In this document: positions 1 to 8,175 of the stretch, in pieces
How the letters are laid out: each line of letters starts with the position of its first letter
Position numbering within the stretch: the stretch's first letter is position 1
Source of the DNA: Ruminococcus sp.
GTDB taxonomy: Bacteria > Bacillota > Clostridia > Oscillospirales > Acutalibacteraceae
Assembly: GCA_017416065.1 (NCBI GenBank)
Contig: JAFQDM010000011.1
Span: 1 to 64,000 of the forward strand
Reading direction: 5' to 3'
DNA: 64,000 nt
Notes under the pieces: generated by a model
What the model was told of the DNA's origin: nothing
The model's input: only the letters and a program-made list of their open reading frames with translations
Database searches by the model: none
Translations under genes and position numbers: made by a program

Positions 1-522
1 AACGCTCGTTGGCTGGGCGGTATGCTCACAAACTTCACAACTATCCGTCGCAGAATCGGCAGACTTAAGCAGCTTCGTGCTATGGAGGCAGACGGTACAT
101 TTGAGCTTCTTCCCAAGAAGGAAGTTATCAAGCTCAAGCTCGAGATCGAGAAGCTCGAGAAGTTCCTCGGCGGTATCGAGAATATGGAAGAAATGCCCGG
201 TGCACTCTTCATCGTTGACCCCAGAAAAGAGAAGATTGCAGTTGCAGAGGCAAAGAAGCTCGGCATTCCCGTTGTAGCTATTGTTGATACAAACTGCGAT
301 CCCGATGAGATCGACTACGTTATCCCCGGTAACGACGATGCTATCCGCGCTGTTAAGCTTATTGCAGGCGCAATGGCTTCCGCTATCATTGAAGGCAGAG
401 AGGGCCAGATGGGCGCTGCTGCTATCGTTGAGGATGACGCAGAGGAGACAGCAGAGGCTCCCAAGAAGAGAAGAACAAAGAAGGCAGAGGAAGCTCCCGC
501 AGAGCAGGCTGACGCTGAGTAA
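1..522 (+). CDS. rpsB: 30S ribosomal protein S2 (5' end outside window)
   Basis: The reading frame is open from base 1 and gives NARWLGG before the first internal Met at 22, matching the S2 family motif, so this is the C-terminal part of S2 rather than a gene starting at 22. The conserved [12 protein letters not shown] and [14 protein letters not shown] segments are present. S2 binds the 30S subunit at the head-body junction. After the conserved core the protein carries a roughly 35-residue Ala/Glu/Lys-rich tail, a low-complexity extension. It lies 48 bp upstream of tsf, the usual rpsB-tsf order. Confidence 0.97.
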   Translation, partial: NARWLGGMLTNFTTIRRRIGRLKQLRAMEADGTFELLPKKEVIKLKLEIEKLEKFLGGIENMEEMPGALFIVDPRKEKIAVAEAKKLGIPVVAIVDTNCDPDEIDYVIPGNDDAIRAVKLIAGAMASAIIEGREGQMGAAAIVEDDAEETAEAPKKRRTKKAEEAPAEQADAE

Positions 523-570
523 TTTTGATAGTTTCATTTATCTTTAATATTTTGAAAGGATGTATGTAAA

Positions 571-1482
571 ATGAGTTTTACTGCACAGGACGTTAAGGCA
601 TTAAGAGAAAAGACCGGCTGCGGTATGATGGATTGCAAGAAGGCTCTTACAGAGGCTAACGGCGATATGGACGCTGCTATTGATTTCCTCAGAGAGCAGG
701 GTCTTGCAAAGCAGGCTAAGAAGGCTTCCCGTATTGCTGCAGAAGGTATTGCTTTTGCACTTACTAACGATACAAACACAGCAGGTGTTGTAATTGAGGT
801 TAACTCTGAGACAGACTTCGTTGCTAAGAACGTTGACTTCCAGAACTTCGTAAAGACATGTGCTCTCACAGTTATTGAGAATGCACCTGCAGACGTAGAG
901 GCACTCAAGGCTTGCACAGCATCAGGCACAGATATGACTGTAGAGGCTCTTCTTCAGGAAAAAGTTCTCACAATCGGCGAGAATCTTCAGATCAGACGTT
1001 TTGAGCGCTTTGATTCAGCTTGTGTAGGTTATGTTCACGCAGGCGGCAAGATTGGCGTTATGGTTACATTTGATACAGATGTTGACACAGCATCCGATGC
1101 TTTTGTTGCTTGCGGTAAAGACGTTGCAATGCAGATTGCAGCTCTTAACACTCCTTATCTTAACAAGGAGTCCGTTCCTGCAGATGTTCTTGAGCACGAG
1201 AAGAAGATCATGCGTGAGCAGCTCATCAACGAAGGTAAGCCTGAGGCAATCATCGAGAAGATTCTCGGCGGTAAGGTTGCTAAGTATTACAAGGAGAACT
1301 GCCTTGTAGATCAGGAGTTCGTTAAGAACAACGATGTTAACATCAAGCAGTATGTTGACTCCGTTGCTAAGGAGCTCGGCGGCAACATTACAATCACAGG
1401 CTTCGTTCGTTATGAGAAGGGCGAGGGTATTGAGAAGCGCCAGGATGACTTCGCAGCAGAAGTTGCTTCTATGGTTAAATAA
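571..1482 (+). CDS. tsf: Elongation factor Ts
   Basis: 303 residues. EF-Ts is the guanine-nucleotide exchange factor that recycles EF-Tu in the cytoplasm. The N-terminal UBA-like domain carries the signature LREKTGCGMMDCKKAL (residues about 10-25), followed by the ETDFVAKN motif of the core domain that contacts EF-Tu. A GAAAGGA Shine-Dalgarno lies about 9 nt before the ATG. It follows rpsB and is closed by a strong terminator at 1497-1535, so rpsB-tsf is a separate unit from pyrH onwards. Confidence 0.98.
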   Translation: MSFTAQDVKALREKTGCGMMDCKKALTEANGDMDAAIDFLREQGLAKQAKKASRIAAEGIAFALTNDTNTAGVVIEVNSETDFVAKNVDFQNFVKTCALTVIENAPADVEALKACTASGTDMTVEALLQEKVLTIGENLQIRRFERFDSACVGYVHAGGKIGVMVTFDTDVDTASDAFVACGKDVAMQIAALNTPYLNKESVPADVLEHEKKIMREQLINEGKPEAIIEKILGGKVAKYYKENCLVDQEFVKNNDVNIKQYVDSVAKELGGNITITGFVRYEKGEGIEKRQDDFAAEVASMVK

Positions 1483-1496
1483 TTAGTTTTTTAATT

Positions 1497-1535
1497 TGCA
1501 GTGTCTGTTTTTCAGGCACTGCATTTTTTATTTTA
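1497..1535 (+). terminator. Rho-independent terminator of rpsB-tsf
   Basis: An 11-bp stem (TGCAGTGTCTG paired with CAGGCACTGCA, one G-U pair) with a short T-rich loop is followed by a T-run, 15 nt after the tsf stop. Confidence 0.9.
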
Positions 1536-1570
1536 AAAAAGTTAAAAAATAGATATATATTCTTTACAAA

Positions 1571-1597
1571 TTGACCTTAATGTTGTATTATTATAAT
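1571..1597 (+). promoter_or_regulatory. Candidate sigma-A promoter for pyrH-frr-uppS-cdsA cluster
   Basis: TTGACC at 1571-1576 and TATAAT at 1592-1597 are separated by 15 bp, slightly short of the ideal 17; an 18-bp spacing to an overlapping TAATAA is also possible. It sits between the tsf terminator and pyrH. Confidence 0.5.
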
Positions 1598-1629
1598 AAC
1601 TATATATAGAGTTAACGGGGGTGTTCTGT

Positions 1630-2334
1630 ATGGAACCAAAATATAAGAGAATATTGCTTAAGCTTTCAGGCGAATCCCTTGCAGGCAATCAGAAGAGTGG
1701 TATTGATTTCGATACCGTTTTGAAGATATGCGAACCTATCAAAAAGTGTGTTGATATCGGCGTTCAGGTTGCAATCGTTGTAGGCGGCGGCAATTTCTGG
1801 CGCGGTAGAACGAGTGGCAAAATGGACCGCACTCGTGCAGACCATATGGGTATGCTTGCAACGTCCATTAACGCCTTGGGTGTTTGTGATGCTTTGGAGC
1901 AGCTTGGAGTAGATACAAGAGTTCAGACCGCAATTTCTATGAGGGAGATCGCAGAGCCTTATATCCGAGGCAAGGCTATTCGTCATCTTGAGAAGGGAAG
2001 AGTAGTTGTCTTCGGTTGCGGAACAGGTAATCCTTTCTTCTCAACGGATACGGCTGCTTCTCTGCGCGCTGCTGAGATCGAGGCTGACATCATTATGAAG
2101 GCTACTATGGTAGACGGTGTCTACGACAGCGATCCTAAAAAGAACGAGAATGCTGTTAAGTACGATAATCTTTCATTTTCAGAGGTTGTTGAAAAGCAGC
2201 TTCAGGTTATGGATGGCACTGCAGCAACTATGTGCAGAGAGAACGAAATTCCCATTTTGGTATTCAGTATAGAAAGACCCATGAATATTTACGACGCAGT
2301 TTGCGGTGAAAACATCGGTACACTTGTAAACTGA
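1630..2334 (+). CDS. pyrH: UMP kinase
   Basis: 234 residues of the amino-acid-kinase fold. It phosphorylates UMP to UDP with ATP. The N-terminal [14 protein letters not shown] strand-loop and the GGGNFWRG glycine-rich motif (about residues 55-62) are diagnostic, as is the later [14 protein letters not shown] prefer ATG 1630 to GTG 1621: a GGGGG Shine-Dalgarno ends about 7 nt before 1630 and would overlap the GTG. It heads the conserved pyrH-frr-uppS-cdsA-dxr-rseP series. Confidence 0.97.
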   Translation: MEPKYKRILLKLSGESLAGNQKSGIDFDTVLKICEPIKKCVDIGVQVAIVVGGGNFWRGRTSGKMDRTRADHMGMLATSINALGVCDALEQLGVDTRVQTAISMREIAEPYIRGKAIRHLEKGRVVVFGCGTGNPFFSTDTAASLRAAEIEADIIMKATMVDGVYDSDPKKNENAVKYDNLSFSEVVEKQLQVMDGTAATMCRENEIPILVFSIERPMNIYDAVCGENIGTLVN

Positions 2335-2377
2335 TAATAACTCATAATATTTATTTTTAATTTTGGAGGAAATTTTT

Positions 2378-2932
2378 ATGGATAAAGTATTAAAATCTGC
2401 AGAAGAATCAATGCAGAAGCGCATTGCGTATCTTGAAAGCGAATATGGCAGAGTAAGAGCAGGCAGAGCCAACCCCGGCGTGCTTGATAAAGTGCTTGTT
2501 GATTATTACGGTACTCCCACACCTGTTCAGCAGCTTGCAGCAGTTAACGTTTCAGAGGCAAGAACTCTTACCATTCAGCCTTGGGATGCAATTGTACTCA
2601 GAGCTATCGAGAAGGCTATTCAGGCTTCTGATATAGGTATTAATCCTCAGAATGACGGTAAGTGCATTCGTCTTATTTTCCCTCCTCTTACAGAAGACAG
2701 ACGTAAGGAGATCGTTAAGGAGATCGCAAAGAACGCTGAGGATTGTAAGGTTCAGGTTCGTAACGAGCGCAGAGATGCTATCGAACAGCTCAAGAAGCTT
2801 AAGAAGAATTCTGAGATCACAGAGGATGACCTTGAAGTTGGTCAGGAAAAGATCCAGAAGATCACAGATAAATGTGTAAAGAATATTGATGAACTCTGCC
2901 AGAAGAAGCAGAAGGAAATTATGGAGATCTGA
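2378..2932 (+). CDS. frr: Ribosome recycling factor
   Basis: 184 residues. With EF-G it splits the post-termination ribosome. The coiled three-helix body includes RAGRANPGVLDKV and the hinge region VDYYGTPTPVQQLA; the C-terminal half is highly charged and helical (DDLEVGQEKIQKITD). The ATG at 2378 has GGAGGA upstream at good spacing; a TTG at 2363 would lie before the Shine-Dalgarno and is rejected. It is 43 bp after pyrH and 4 bp before uppS. Confidence 0.98.
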   Translation: MDKVLKSAEESMQKRIAYLESEYGRVRAGRANPGVLDKVLVDYYGTPTPVQQLAAVNVSEARTLTIQPWDAIVLRAIEKAIQASDIGINPQNDGKCIRLIFPPLTEDRRKEIVKEIAKNAEDCKVQVRNERRDAIEQLKKLKKNSEITEDDLEVGQEKIQKITDKCVKNIDELCQKKQKEIMEI

Positions 2933-2936
2933 TATT

Positions 2937-3683
2937 ATGTCGATTTTTACACGGCGTAGTAAGAAAGCAAGGAAGGACGATTCTGTCGTCCTTCCTGAAC
3001 ATATCGGAATAATTATGGATGGTAACGGCAGATGGGCAAAAAAGCGGGGTCTTCCTCGCAGTGCCGGTCATACAGCCGGAGCTAAGAACTTCAGAACCAT
3101 CACCAGGTATTGCAGTGATATCGGAATTAAATATCTTACTGTTTATGCATTTTCTACTGAGAATTGGAAGCGACCTGCAGATGAGGTATCTGCTTTGATG
3201 ACCTTGTTTAAGCAATATCTTGAAGAAGCTCTTACAGATTTTAAGTACGATAGCATTGTCGTACGGTTTATCGGAGATACGTCTGCATTTTCTCCTGAAC
3301 TTCAGGAGCTTATTCAAAGAACCGAGGCTGAGTCAGCATCCAGAACTGGAATGGTTCTGAATATTGCAATGAATTACGGAAGTAGAGATGAGCTTGTCAG
3401 GGCCACAAAGCTTATAGCTGAAAAGGTTAGAAGCGGAGATATTTCATCTGATGATATTAACGAAGAGCTTATTTCTTCTCATCTGTACACAGCCGGGCAG
3501 CCTGATCCGGATCTTATTATCCGTCCCAGCGGAGAGTACAGAATTTCTAATTTTTTGCTTTGGCAGGCAGCTTACACTGAGTTTATTATTCGCGATAAGC
3601 TTTGGCCTGATTTTTCTACCGATGATTTGGACGAGGCAATTAATGAATTTGCCCGTCGCAACAGAAGATTTGGTGGAGTCTGA
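2937..3683 (+). CDS. uppS: Isoprenyl transferase (undecaprenyl diphosphate synthase)
   Basis: 248 residues of the cis-prenyltransferase family, which makes C55 undecaprenyl diphosphate for peptidoglycan carriers. HIGIIMDGNGRWAKKRG contains the catalytic Asp and the GNGRWA diphosphate-binding loop; the C-terminal RPSGEYRISNFLLWQ is the family signature. The start at 2937 uses GGAG located in the last frr codons. An N-terminal basic extension (TRRSKKARKDD) precedes the core. It may be translationally coupled to frr. Confidence 0.97.
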   Translation: MSIFTRRSKKARKDDSVVLPEHIGIIMDGNGRWAKKRGLPRSAGHTAGAKNFRTITRYCSDIGIKYLTVYAFSTENWKRPADEVSALMTLFKQYLEEALTDFKYDSIVVRFIGDTSAFSPELQELIQRTEAESASRTGMVLNIAMNYGSRDELVRATKLIAEKVRSGDISSDDINEELISSHLYTAGQPDPDLIIRPSGEYRISNFLLWQAAYTEFIIRDKLWPDFSTDDLDEAINEFARRNRRFGGV

Positions 3684-3717
3684 TTACTATCTATGATTAG
3701 ATCACAGGGGGATCTGT

Positions 3718-4542
3718 ATGAAAACGCGTATTATATCTGCCGCAGTCGGCATATTATTTGTAGTCTTGCTGATGATTTTCGGTGAGAAATATTCTATACT
3801 TTTTGCTATTGCGTTTGCACTTGCTTGTGCAATTGCTTGCGTGGAATTTCTTACAGCAAGAAAATTGCAGAAGAATCCTCTTGTTATGGTAACTACACTT
3901 TTGTTTGCAATTGCCATGCCTTTGGTGGCTCTTACAAATGTTTTTTATTTACCGGTGTACACATATTCCTTACTTATGTTTGCATATATGATATTCCTCA
4001 GAGATAAACTTAATATAAAGGATGTAACGTTTGCATATGCCGGTATTTCCGTTATCGCTTGTGCTTTTGGCTATATGTCACGACTTGTTGTATCAAGCGG
4101 AGGCTGGCACAGCTTTTATCTTATAATAGCTTTGGTATCTCCCTGGTGTGCAGACAGTGCAGCATATTTTGCAGGAAGCTTCTTAGGTAAGAGGAAGCTG
4201 TGTCCTCAGATCAGCCCCAAAAAGACTGTTGAAGGTGCAATAGGCGGAGCCTTTGGTTCAATAATCTGCACCTTGCTTGCAGGTCTTATTTTCCAGTTCC
4301 TTGTATATAGGAATATAACGGTTAATTATCTCGCACTCCTTGTTATTGGTGTTTTCTGTGCGTTTGTTTCTGTTATAGGAGATTTGATCTTTTCCGTTAT
4401 CAAGAGAGATTGCGGAATTAAAGATTATGGCTCGATTATGCCCGGCCACGGCGGAATACTTGACAGAGTAGATTCAGTTATCTTCTGTGTTCCGTTTACA
4501 TATTTGATTTCTGATGTCTGGGGACTTATTTCCGCAATATAA
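3718..4542 (+). CDS. cdsA: Phosphatidate cytidylyltransferase (CDP-diglyceride synthase)
   Basis: 274 residues, polytopic membrane enzyme with about eight hydrophobic segments. It forms CDP-diacylglycerol from phosphatidic acid and CTP. The C-terminal signature SVIKRDCGIKDYG followed by PGHGGILDRVDS (about residues 226-252) is the classic CDP-DAG synthase motif. The ATG at 3718 follows an AGGGGGATC Shine-Dalgarno. It stands between uppS and dxr, as in many Firmicutes. Confidence 0.97.
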   Translation: MKTRIISAAVGILFVVLLMIFGEKYSILFAIAFALACAIACVEFLTARKLQKNPLVMVTTLLFAIAMPLVALTNVFYLPVYTYSLLMFAYMIFLRDKLNIKDVTFAYAGISVIACAFGYMSRLVVSSGGWHSFYLIIALVSPWCADSAAYFAGSFLGKRKLCPQISPKKTVEGAIGGAFGSIICTLLAGLIFQFLVYRNITVNYLALLVIGVFCAFVSVIGDLIFSVIKRDCGIKDYGSIMPGHGGILDRVDSVIFCVPFTYLISDVWGLISAI

Positions 4543-4581
4543 TTTTTACAGTATCTTATTTCATACAAGGTTGTGAGATTT

Positions 4582-5730
4582 ATGACTGAATCAATGTCTA
4601 TTCTCGGGTCTACAGGTTCAATCGGTACCCAGACCCTTGATGTAGCAGAAAAATATAATATTAAGATCTGTGCTTTAACTGCTCACCGTAACGTGAAGCT
4701 TATGGAGGAACAGGTTAGAAAGTTCAGCCCTGAGCTTGCTGTTATGTCCGAAGAGTCTGCGGCTGAAGATCTCAGGGTTCGCCTTGCAGATACAGGAACA
4801 AAGGTACTTAGCGGTATGGAAGGCCTCATTGAGGCTGCTTCACTTGATTCTTCTCAGGTGGTTCTTAATTCTCTTGTAGGAATGGTGGGTCTTGAGCCCA
4901 CCCTTGCTGCTTGTAAGGCTAAAAAGACTATTGCCCTTGCCAATAAAGAAACTCTTGTGGCAGGTGGAGAACTCGTGATGAACACAGTAAAAGACAACGG
5001 TGTTGCTCTTCTGCCTGTGGACAGCGAGCATAGCGCAATCTTTCAGTGCTTGCAGGAATGCCCTGACAGCAAAATGATAAAAAAACTAATTCTTACCGCA
5101 TCAGGCGGACCCTTCTTTGGTAAATCAAAAGAAGAGCTTCAAGGGGTGACGGTAGAACAGGCGTTAGCTCATCCAAATTGGAGTATGGGAGCAAAAATTA
5201 CGGTTGATAGTGCCAGTATGATGAATAAAGGACTTGAGATAATTGAGGCAAGATGGCTCTTTGATGTGCTTGCAGATGATATTGACGTTGTAGTTCATCG
5301 TCAGAGCATTATTCATTCAATGGTTGAATTTACAGATAATTCGGTGCTTGCTCAGATGTCAGAGCCTGATATGCGTATTCCCATTCAATATGCTCTAACA
5401 TATCCCGAAAGAGTTCCGTCACCGGTTAAGGAACTCGATTTGACTTCCATAGGTACGTTTACATTCCATAAACCTGATTATGAAACGTTTGAGTGCCTCA
5501 ACGCATGTAAACTTGCTCTTAAAATCGGAGGCACTTCTCCCGCAATTGCTAACGGTGCAAATGAGGTTGCAAACCTTTTTTTCAGAGAGGGCAAGATACC
5601 CTTCCTTAGAATAGGTGAACTTGTCACGGGTGCTGTCAATGATATCCCGTCAAAGCCTATCAGCAATCTTAAGGATGTTCTTGAGGCTGATGCTATGGCA
5701 AGGGATTATGTTTCTTCACTTGTTTCTTAA
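4582..5730 (+). CDS. dxr: 1-deoxy-D-xylulose 5-phosphate reductoisomerase
   Basis: 382 residues. It converts DXP to MEP with NADPH, the committed step of the MEP isoprenoid pathway; ispG further down the same cluster belongs to the same pathway. The N-terminal GSTGSIGTQTLDV is the NADPH-binding loop; DSEHSAIFQ carries the metal-binding acidic residues and LTASGGPF is in the catalytic core. ATG 4582 is preferred over GTG 4573 on Shine-Dalgarno spacing (AAGG at 4567-4570), but an inner ATG at 4594 is also possible. Confidence 0.97.
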   Translation: MTESMSILGSTGSIGTQTLDVAEKYNIKICALTAHRNVKLMEEQVRKFSPELAVMSEESAAEDLRVRLADTGTKVLSGMEGLIEAASLDSSQVVLNSLVGMVGLEPTLAACKAKKTIALANKETLVAGGELVMNTVKDNGVALLPVDSEHSAIFQCLQECPDSKMIKKLILTASGGPFFGKSKEELQGVTVEQALAHPNWSMGAKITVDSASMMNKGLEIIEARWLFDVLADDIDVVVHRQSIIHSMVEFTDNSVLAQMSEPDMRIPIQYALTYPERVPSPVKELDLTSIGTFTFHKPDYETFECLNACKLALKIGGTSPAIANGANEVANLFFREGKIPFLRIGELVTGAVNDIPSKPISNLKDVLEADAMARDYVSSLVS

Positions 5731-5751
5731 TTTTTTGGAGTTGATATTGAA

Positions 5752-7101
5752 TTGCTTAGTTTTCTGACTACAGCAGGGCTCATACTTATTGGTGTTCTGC
5801 TTTTTGAATTAATTATTCTCTTTCACGAAGGCGGTCACTTTGTTGCCGCAAAGCTTTCAGGAGTAAAAGTCAATGAGTTTTCTTTAGGAATGGGACCCAA
5901 GCTTTTTTCTTTCAAAAAGGGCGAGACCACGTATTCTCTGCGACTTCTTCCCATTGGCGGCTTTTGTGCGATGGAGGGTGAGGACGAAGACAGTCAAAAC
6001 CCCCGTGCTTTTAACAATGCAAAAATATTCAAGAGAATGATTATAATCGTTGCAGGTGCAGCAATGAATATCCTGCTCGGTCTTATTCTTATGCTTGTTA
6101 CTCTTTTGCCGTCTGAGAGTTTTTCTACAAATCATATTCACAGTTTTGTTCCCCAGTCTTTCAGTGCAAACTGTGGGTTAGAGGTAGGGGATAAGATCGT
6201 TTCCGTAAACGGATATAAGGTTAATAATTCCATGGATCTTTCATACGCTTTTGCAAAGCTTAAGGTTCAGAATGTAGACGGAGACAGCCTGCAGATATAT
6301 AAGCAGGACTGTGCTAACGCACTTTTTAACCTTTTCAGAGATAACGATTTTTACGGCGAGCTTTCTGAAGAAGAGTTCCAAAATGCATATTCAGAGCTTC
6401 AAACGCTTGTAAGTAATGTGAATATTAGCAATGATTACTCAGAGGCTGATACTGCCCTTTCAGATGGTGTAAAGGCACTAAATTCTTATTTCAAAACAGA
6501 TTCTTTTGAAATACCCGAGATATCAGTCAGAGATACACGTATGCGTTTCAGAACGGATTTGACAGTTGAAAGAAACGGTGAGCGACTCACTCTTGAAGAT
6601 GTGGATTTCTACACATATACAACTGCCGATGATCCTGAGCCAAAAATGTCAATTGATTTTTACAGTACAGCCAAGGATAAAACGTTTTTAACTTTGATCC
6701 AGCAAACAGGCTCTCAAACAGTTTCTGTTGTCAGAATGGTAGCTGATTCCCTGTGGGGACTTGTAACGGGACAGTTTGGAATTAACGATGTATCAGGCCC
6801 CATCGGTGCTGCGTCTGCCACCGTTGAGGTTGCTCAGCAAGGTCTTAAATCAAGCTTTGGTGATGCAGTTCTCAATATTGTTTATATTATGATGGTGATC
6901 ACCGTAAACCTTGGTGTTGTTAATATGTTGCCTTTCCCTGCACTTGACGGAGGACGTTTTGTGTTCCTGCTTATAGAGGCAATCTTCCGCAAGCCTATTC
7001 CAAGAAAGGCTGAGGCAATCGTAAATGCAGTTGGTCTGGGACTTCTGCTCTTGTTTATATTTATAATATCACTAAAGGATATCTGGATGCTTATTTTGTG
7101 A
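5752..7101 (+). CDS. rseP: RseP-type site-2 membrane metalloprotease
   Basis: 449 residues, M50 family intramembrane zinc protease. It has the HEGGH zinc motif in the first membrane segment and NMLPFPALDGGRFVF in the third. A PDZ domain begins around GLEVGDKIVSVNGY (about residue 140). A roughly 80-residue acidic, probably helical stretch (about residues 180-260) interrupts or follows the PDZ core and is unusual. The only in-frame start after the GGAG at 5737-5740 is TTG at 5752. Substrates cannot be read from sequence; it lies in its normal place between dxr and ispG. Confidence 0.93.
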   Translation: MLSFLTTAGLILIGVLLFELIILFHEGGHFVAAKLSGVKVNEFSLGMGPKLFSFKKGETTYSLRLLPIGGFCAMEGEDEDSQNPRAFNNAKIFKRMIIIVAGAAMNILLGLILMLVTLLPSESFSTNHIHSFVPQSFSANCGLEVGDKIVSVNGYKVNNSMDLSYAFAKLKVQNVDGDSLQIYKQDCANALFNLFRDNDFYGELSEEEFQNAYSELQTLVSNVNISNDYSEADTALSDGVKALNSYFKTDSFEIPEISVRDTRMRFRTDLTVERNGERLTLEDVDFYTYTTADDPEPKMSIDFYSTAKDKTFLTLIQQTGSQTVSVVRMVADSLWGLVTGQFGINDVSGPIGAASATVEVAQQGLKSSFGDAVLNIVYIMMVITVNLGVVNMLPFPALDGGRFVFLLIEAIFRKPIPRKAEAIVNAVGLGLLLLFIFIISLKDIWMLIL

Positions 7102-7108
7102 GGTAATT

Positions 7109-8149
7109 ATGTCTAAGATTATGGTTAAGGCCGGCTCGGTTTCTATAGGTGCAGGGGCACCCGTTTCTGTTCAGTCTATGCTTAATACACCTGCTCACGA
7201 TATCGAAGCAAGTGTTCTGCAGGCCAAAAGGCTTGAACAGGCAGGATGCGACATTATTCGTGCTGCAGTACCGGATAAAGAAGCCGTTTCGCTTATTTAT
7301 GCTCTTAAAAATTCCGTATCAGCCCCGATTGTGGCAGATATTCATTTTGATTATAAGCTTGCTCTCGAATGTGTTGCGGCAGGTGTAGATAAAATTCGTA
7401 TAAACCCCGGCAATATCGGCTCAGAAGACAGAGTGAAAGCTGTTGCAGACGCGTGTCGTATCCATGGCGTGCCTATCAGAATCGGAGTTAATTCAGGCTC
7501 TTTAGAGAAATCAATTCTTGCAAAGTATGGACATCCAACAGCAGAGGCTTTGTGTGACAGTGCCTTGTACCATGCATCCTTGCTTGAAAAATTTGATTTT
7601 ACAGATATCGTTTTATCTATGAAATCTTCATCTGTGCCAACTACGGTCAAGGCTTATGAGCTTGCAAATGAAAAATGCGATTACCCCTTACATTTAGGTG
7701 TTACTGAGGCCGGTACTGAGTACAGCGGAATCATCAAATCCTCTGCAGGAATCGGTTCATTGCTTCTTCATGGTATTGGAGATACTATTCGTATCTCTCT
7801 TACTGCTGACCCAGTGCGTGAGGTTGTGGCAGGAATAGAACTTCTTAAATCCATTGGTGTGAGAGAAGGCGGAGTCCGCTTTGTATCTTGTCCTACCTGC
7901 GGTCGAACAAAAATTGATCTTATCTCTCTTGCAAATGAAGTTCAGACCCGACTTGCCTCGGTTAATAAGAATATCACGGTTGCAATTATGGGCTGCGCTG
8001 TGAATGGCCCCGGAGAAGCAAAAGAGGCAGATATCGGCGTTGCCGGCGGTGACGGATGCGGACTTATTTTCAGTAAAGGAGAGATCCTGTACAAGGTCCC
8101 CGAGGATAAAATTGCAGATGCGTTGCTGAGTGAAATTGAAAAAATCTGA
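7109..8149 (+). CDS. ispG: 4-hydroxy-3-methylbut-2-enyl diphosphate synthase (flavodoxin/ferredoxin)
   Basis: 346 residues. The [4Fe-4S] enzyme reduces MEcPP to HMBPP in the MEP pathway. The N-terminal TIM barrel has VSVQSMLNTPAHDIEA and IRINPGNIGS; the C-terminal iron-sulfur domain has SCPTCGRTKIDL and MGCAVNGPGEAKEADIG, giving the three cluster cysteines. GAGG lies just before the ATG, within 7 bp of the rseP stop, so the genes are surely cotranscribed. Confidence 0.97.
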   Translation: MSKIMVKAGSVSIGAGAPVSVQSMLNTPAHDIEASVLQAKRLEQAGCDIIRAAVPDKEAVSLIYALKNSVSAPIVADIHFDYKLALECVAAGVDKIRINPGNIGSEDRVKAVADACRIHGVPIRIGVNSGSLEKSILAKYGHPTAEALCDSALYHASLLEKFDFTDIVLSMKSSSVPTTVKAYELANEKCDYPLHLGVTEAGTEYSGIIKSSAGIGSLLLHGIGDTIRISLTADPVREVVAGIELLKSIGVREGGVRFVSCPTCGRTKIDLISLANEVQTRLASVNKNITVAIMGCAVNGPGEAKEADIGVAGGDGCGLIFSKGEILYKVPEDKIADALLSEIEKI

Positions 8150-8175
8150 TTTATTTATTTATGAAAGAGGAACGA

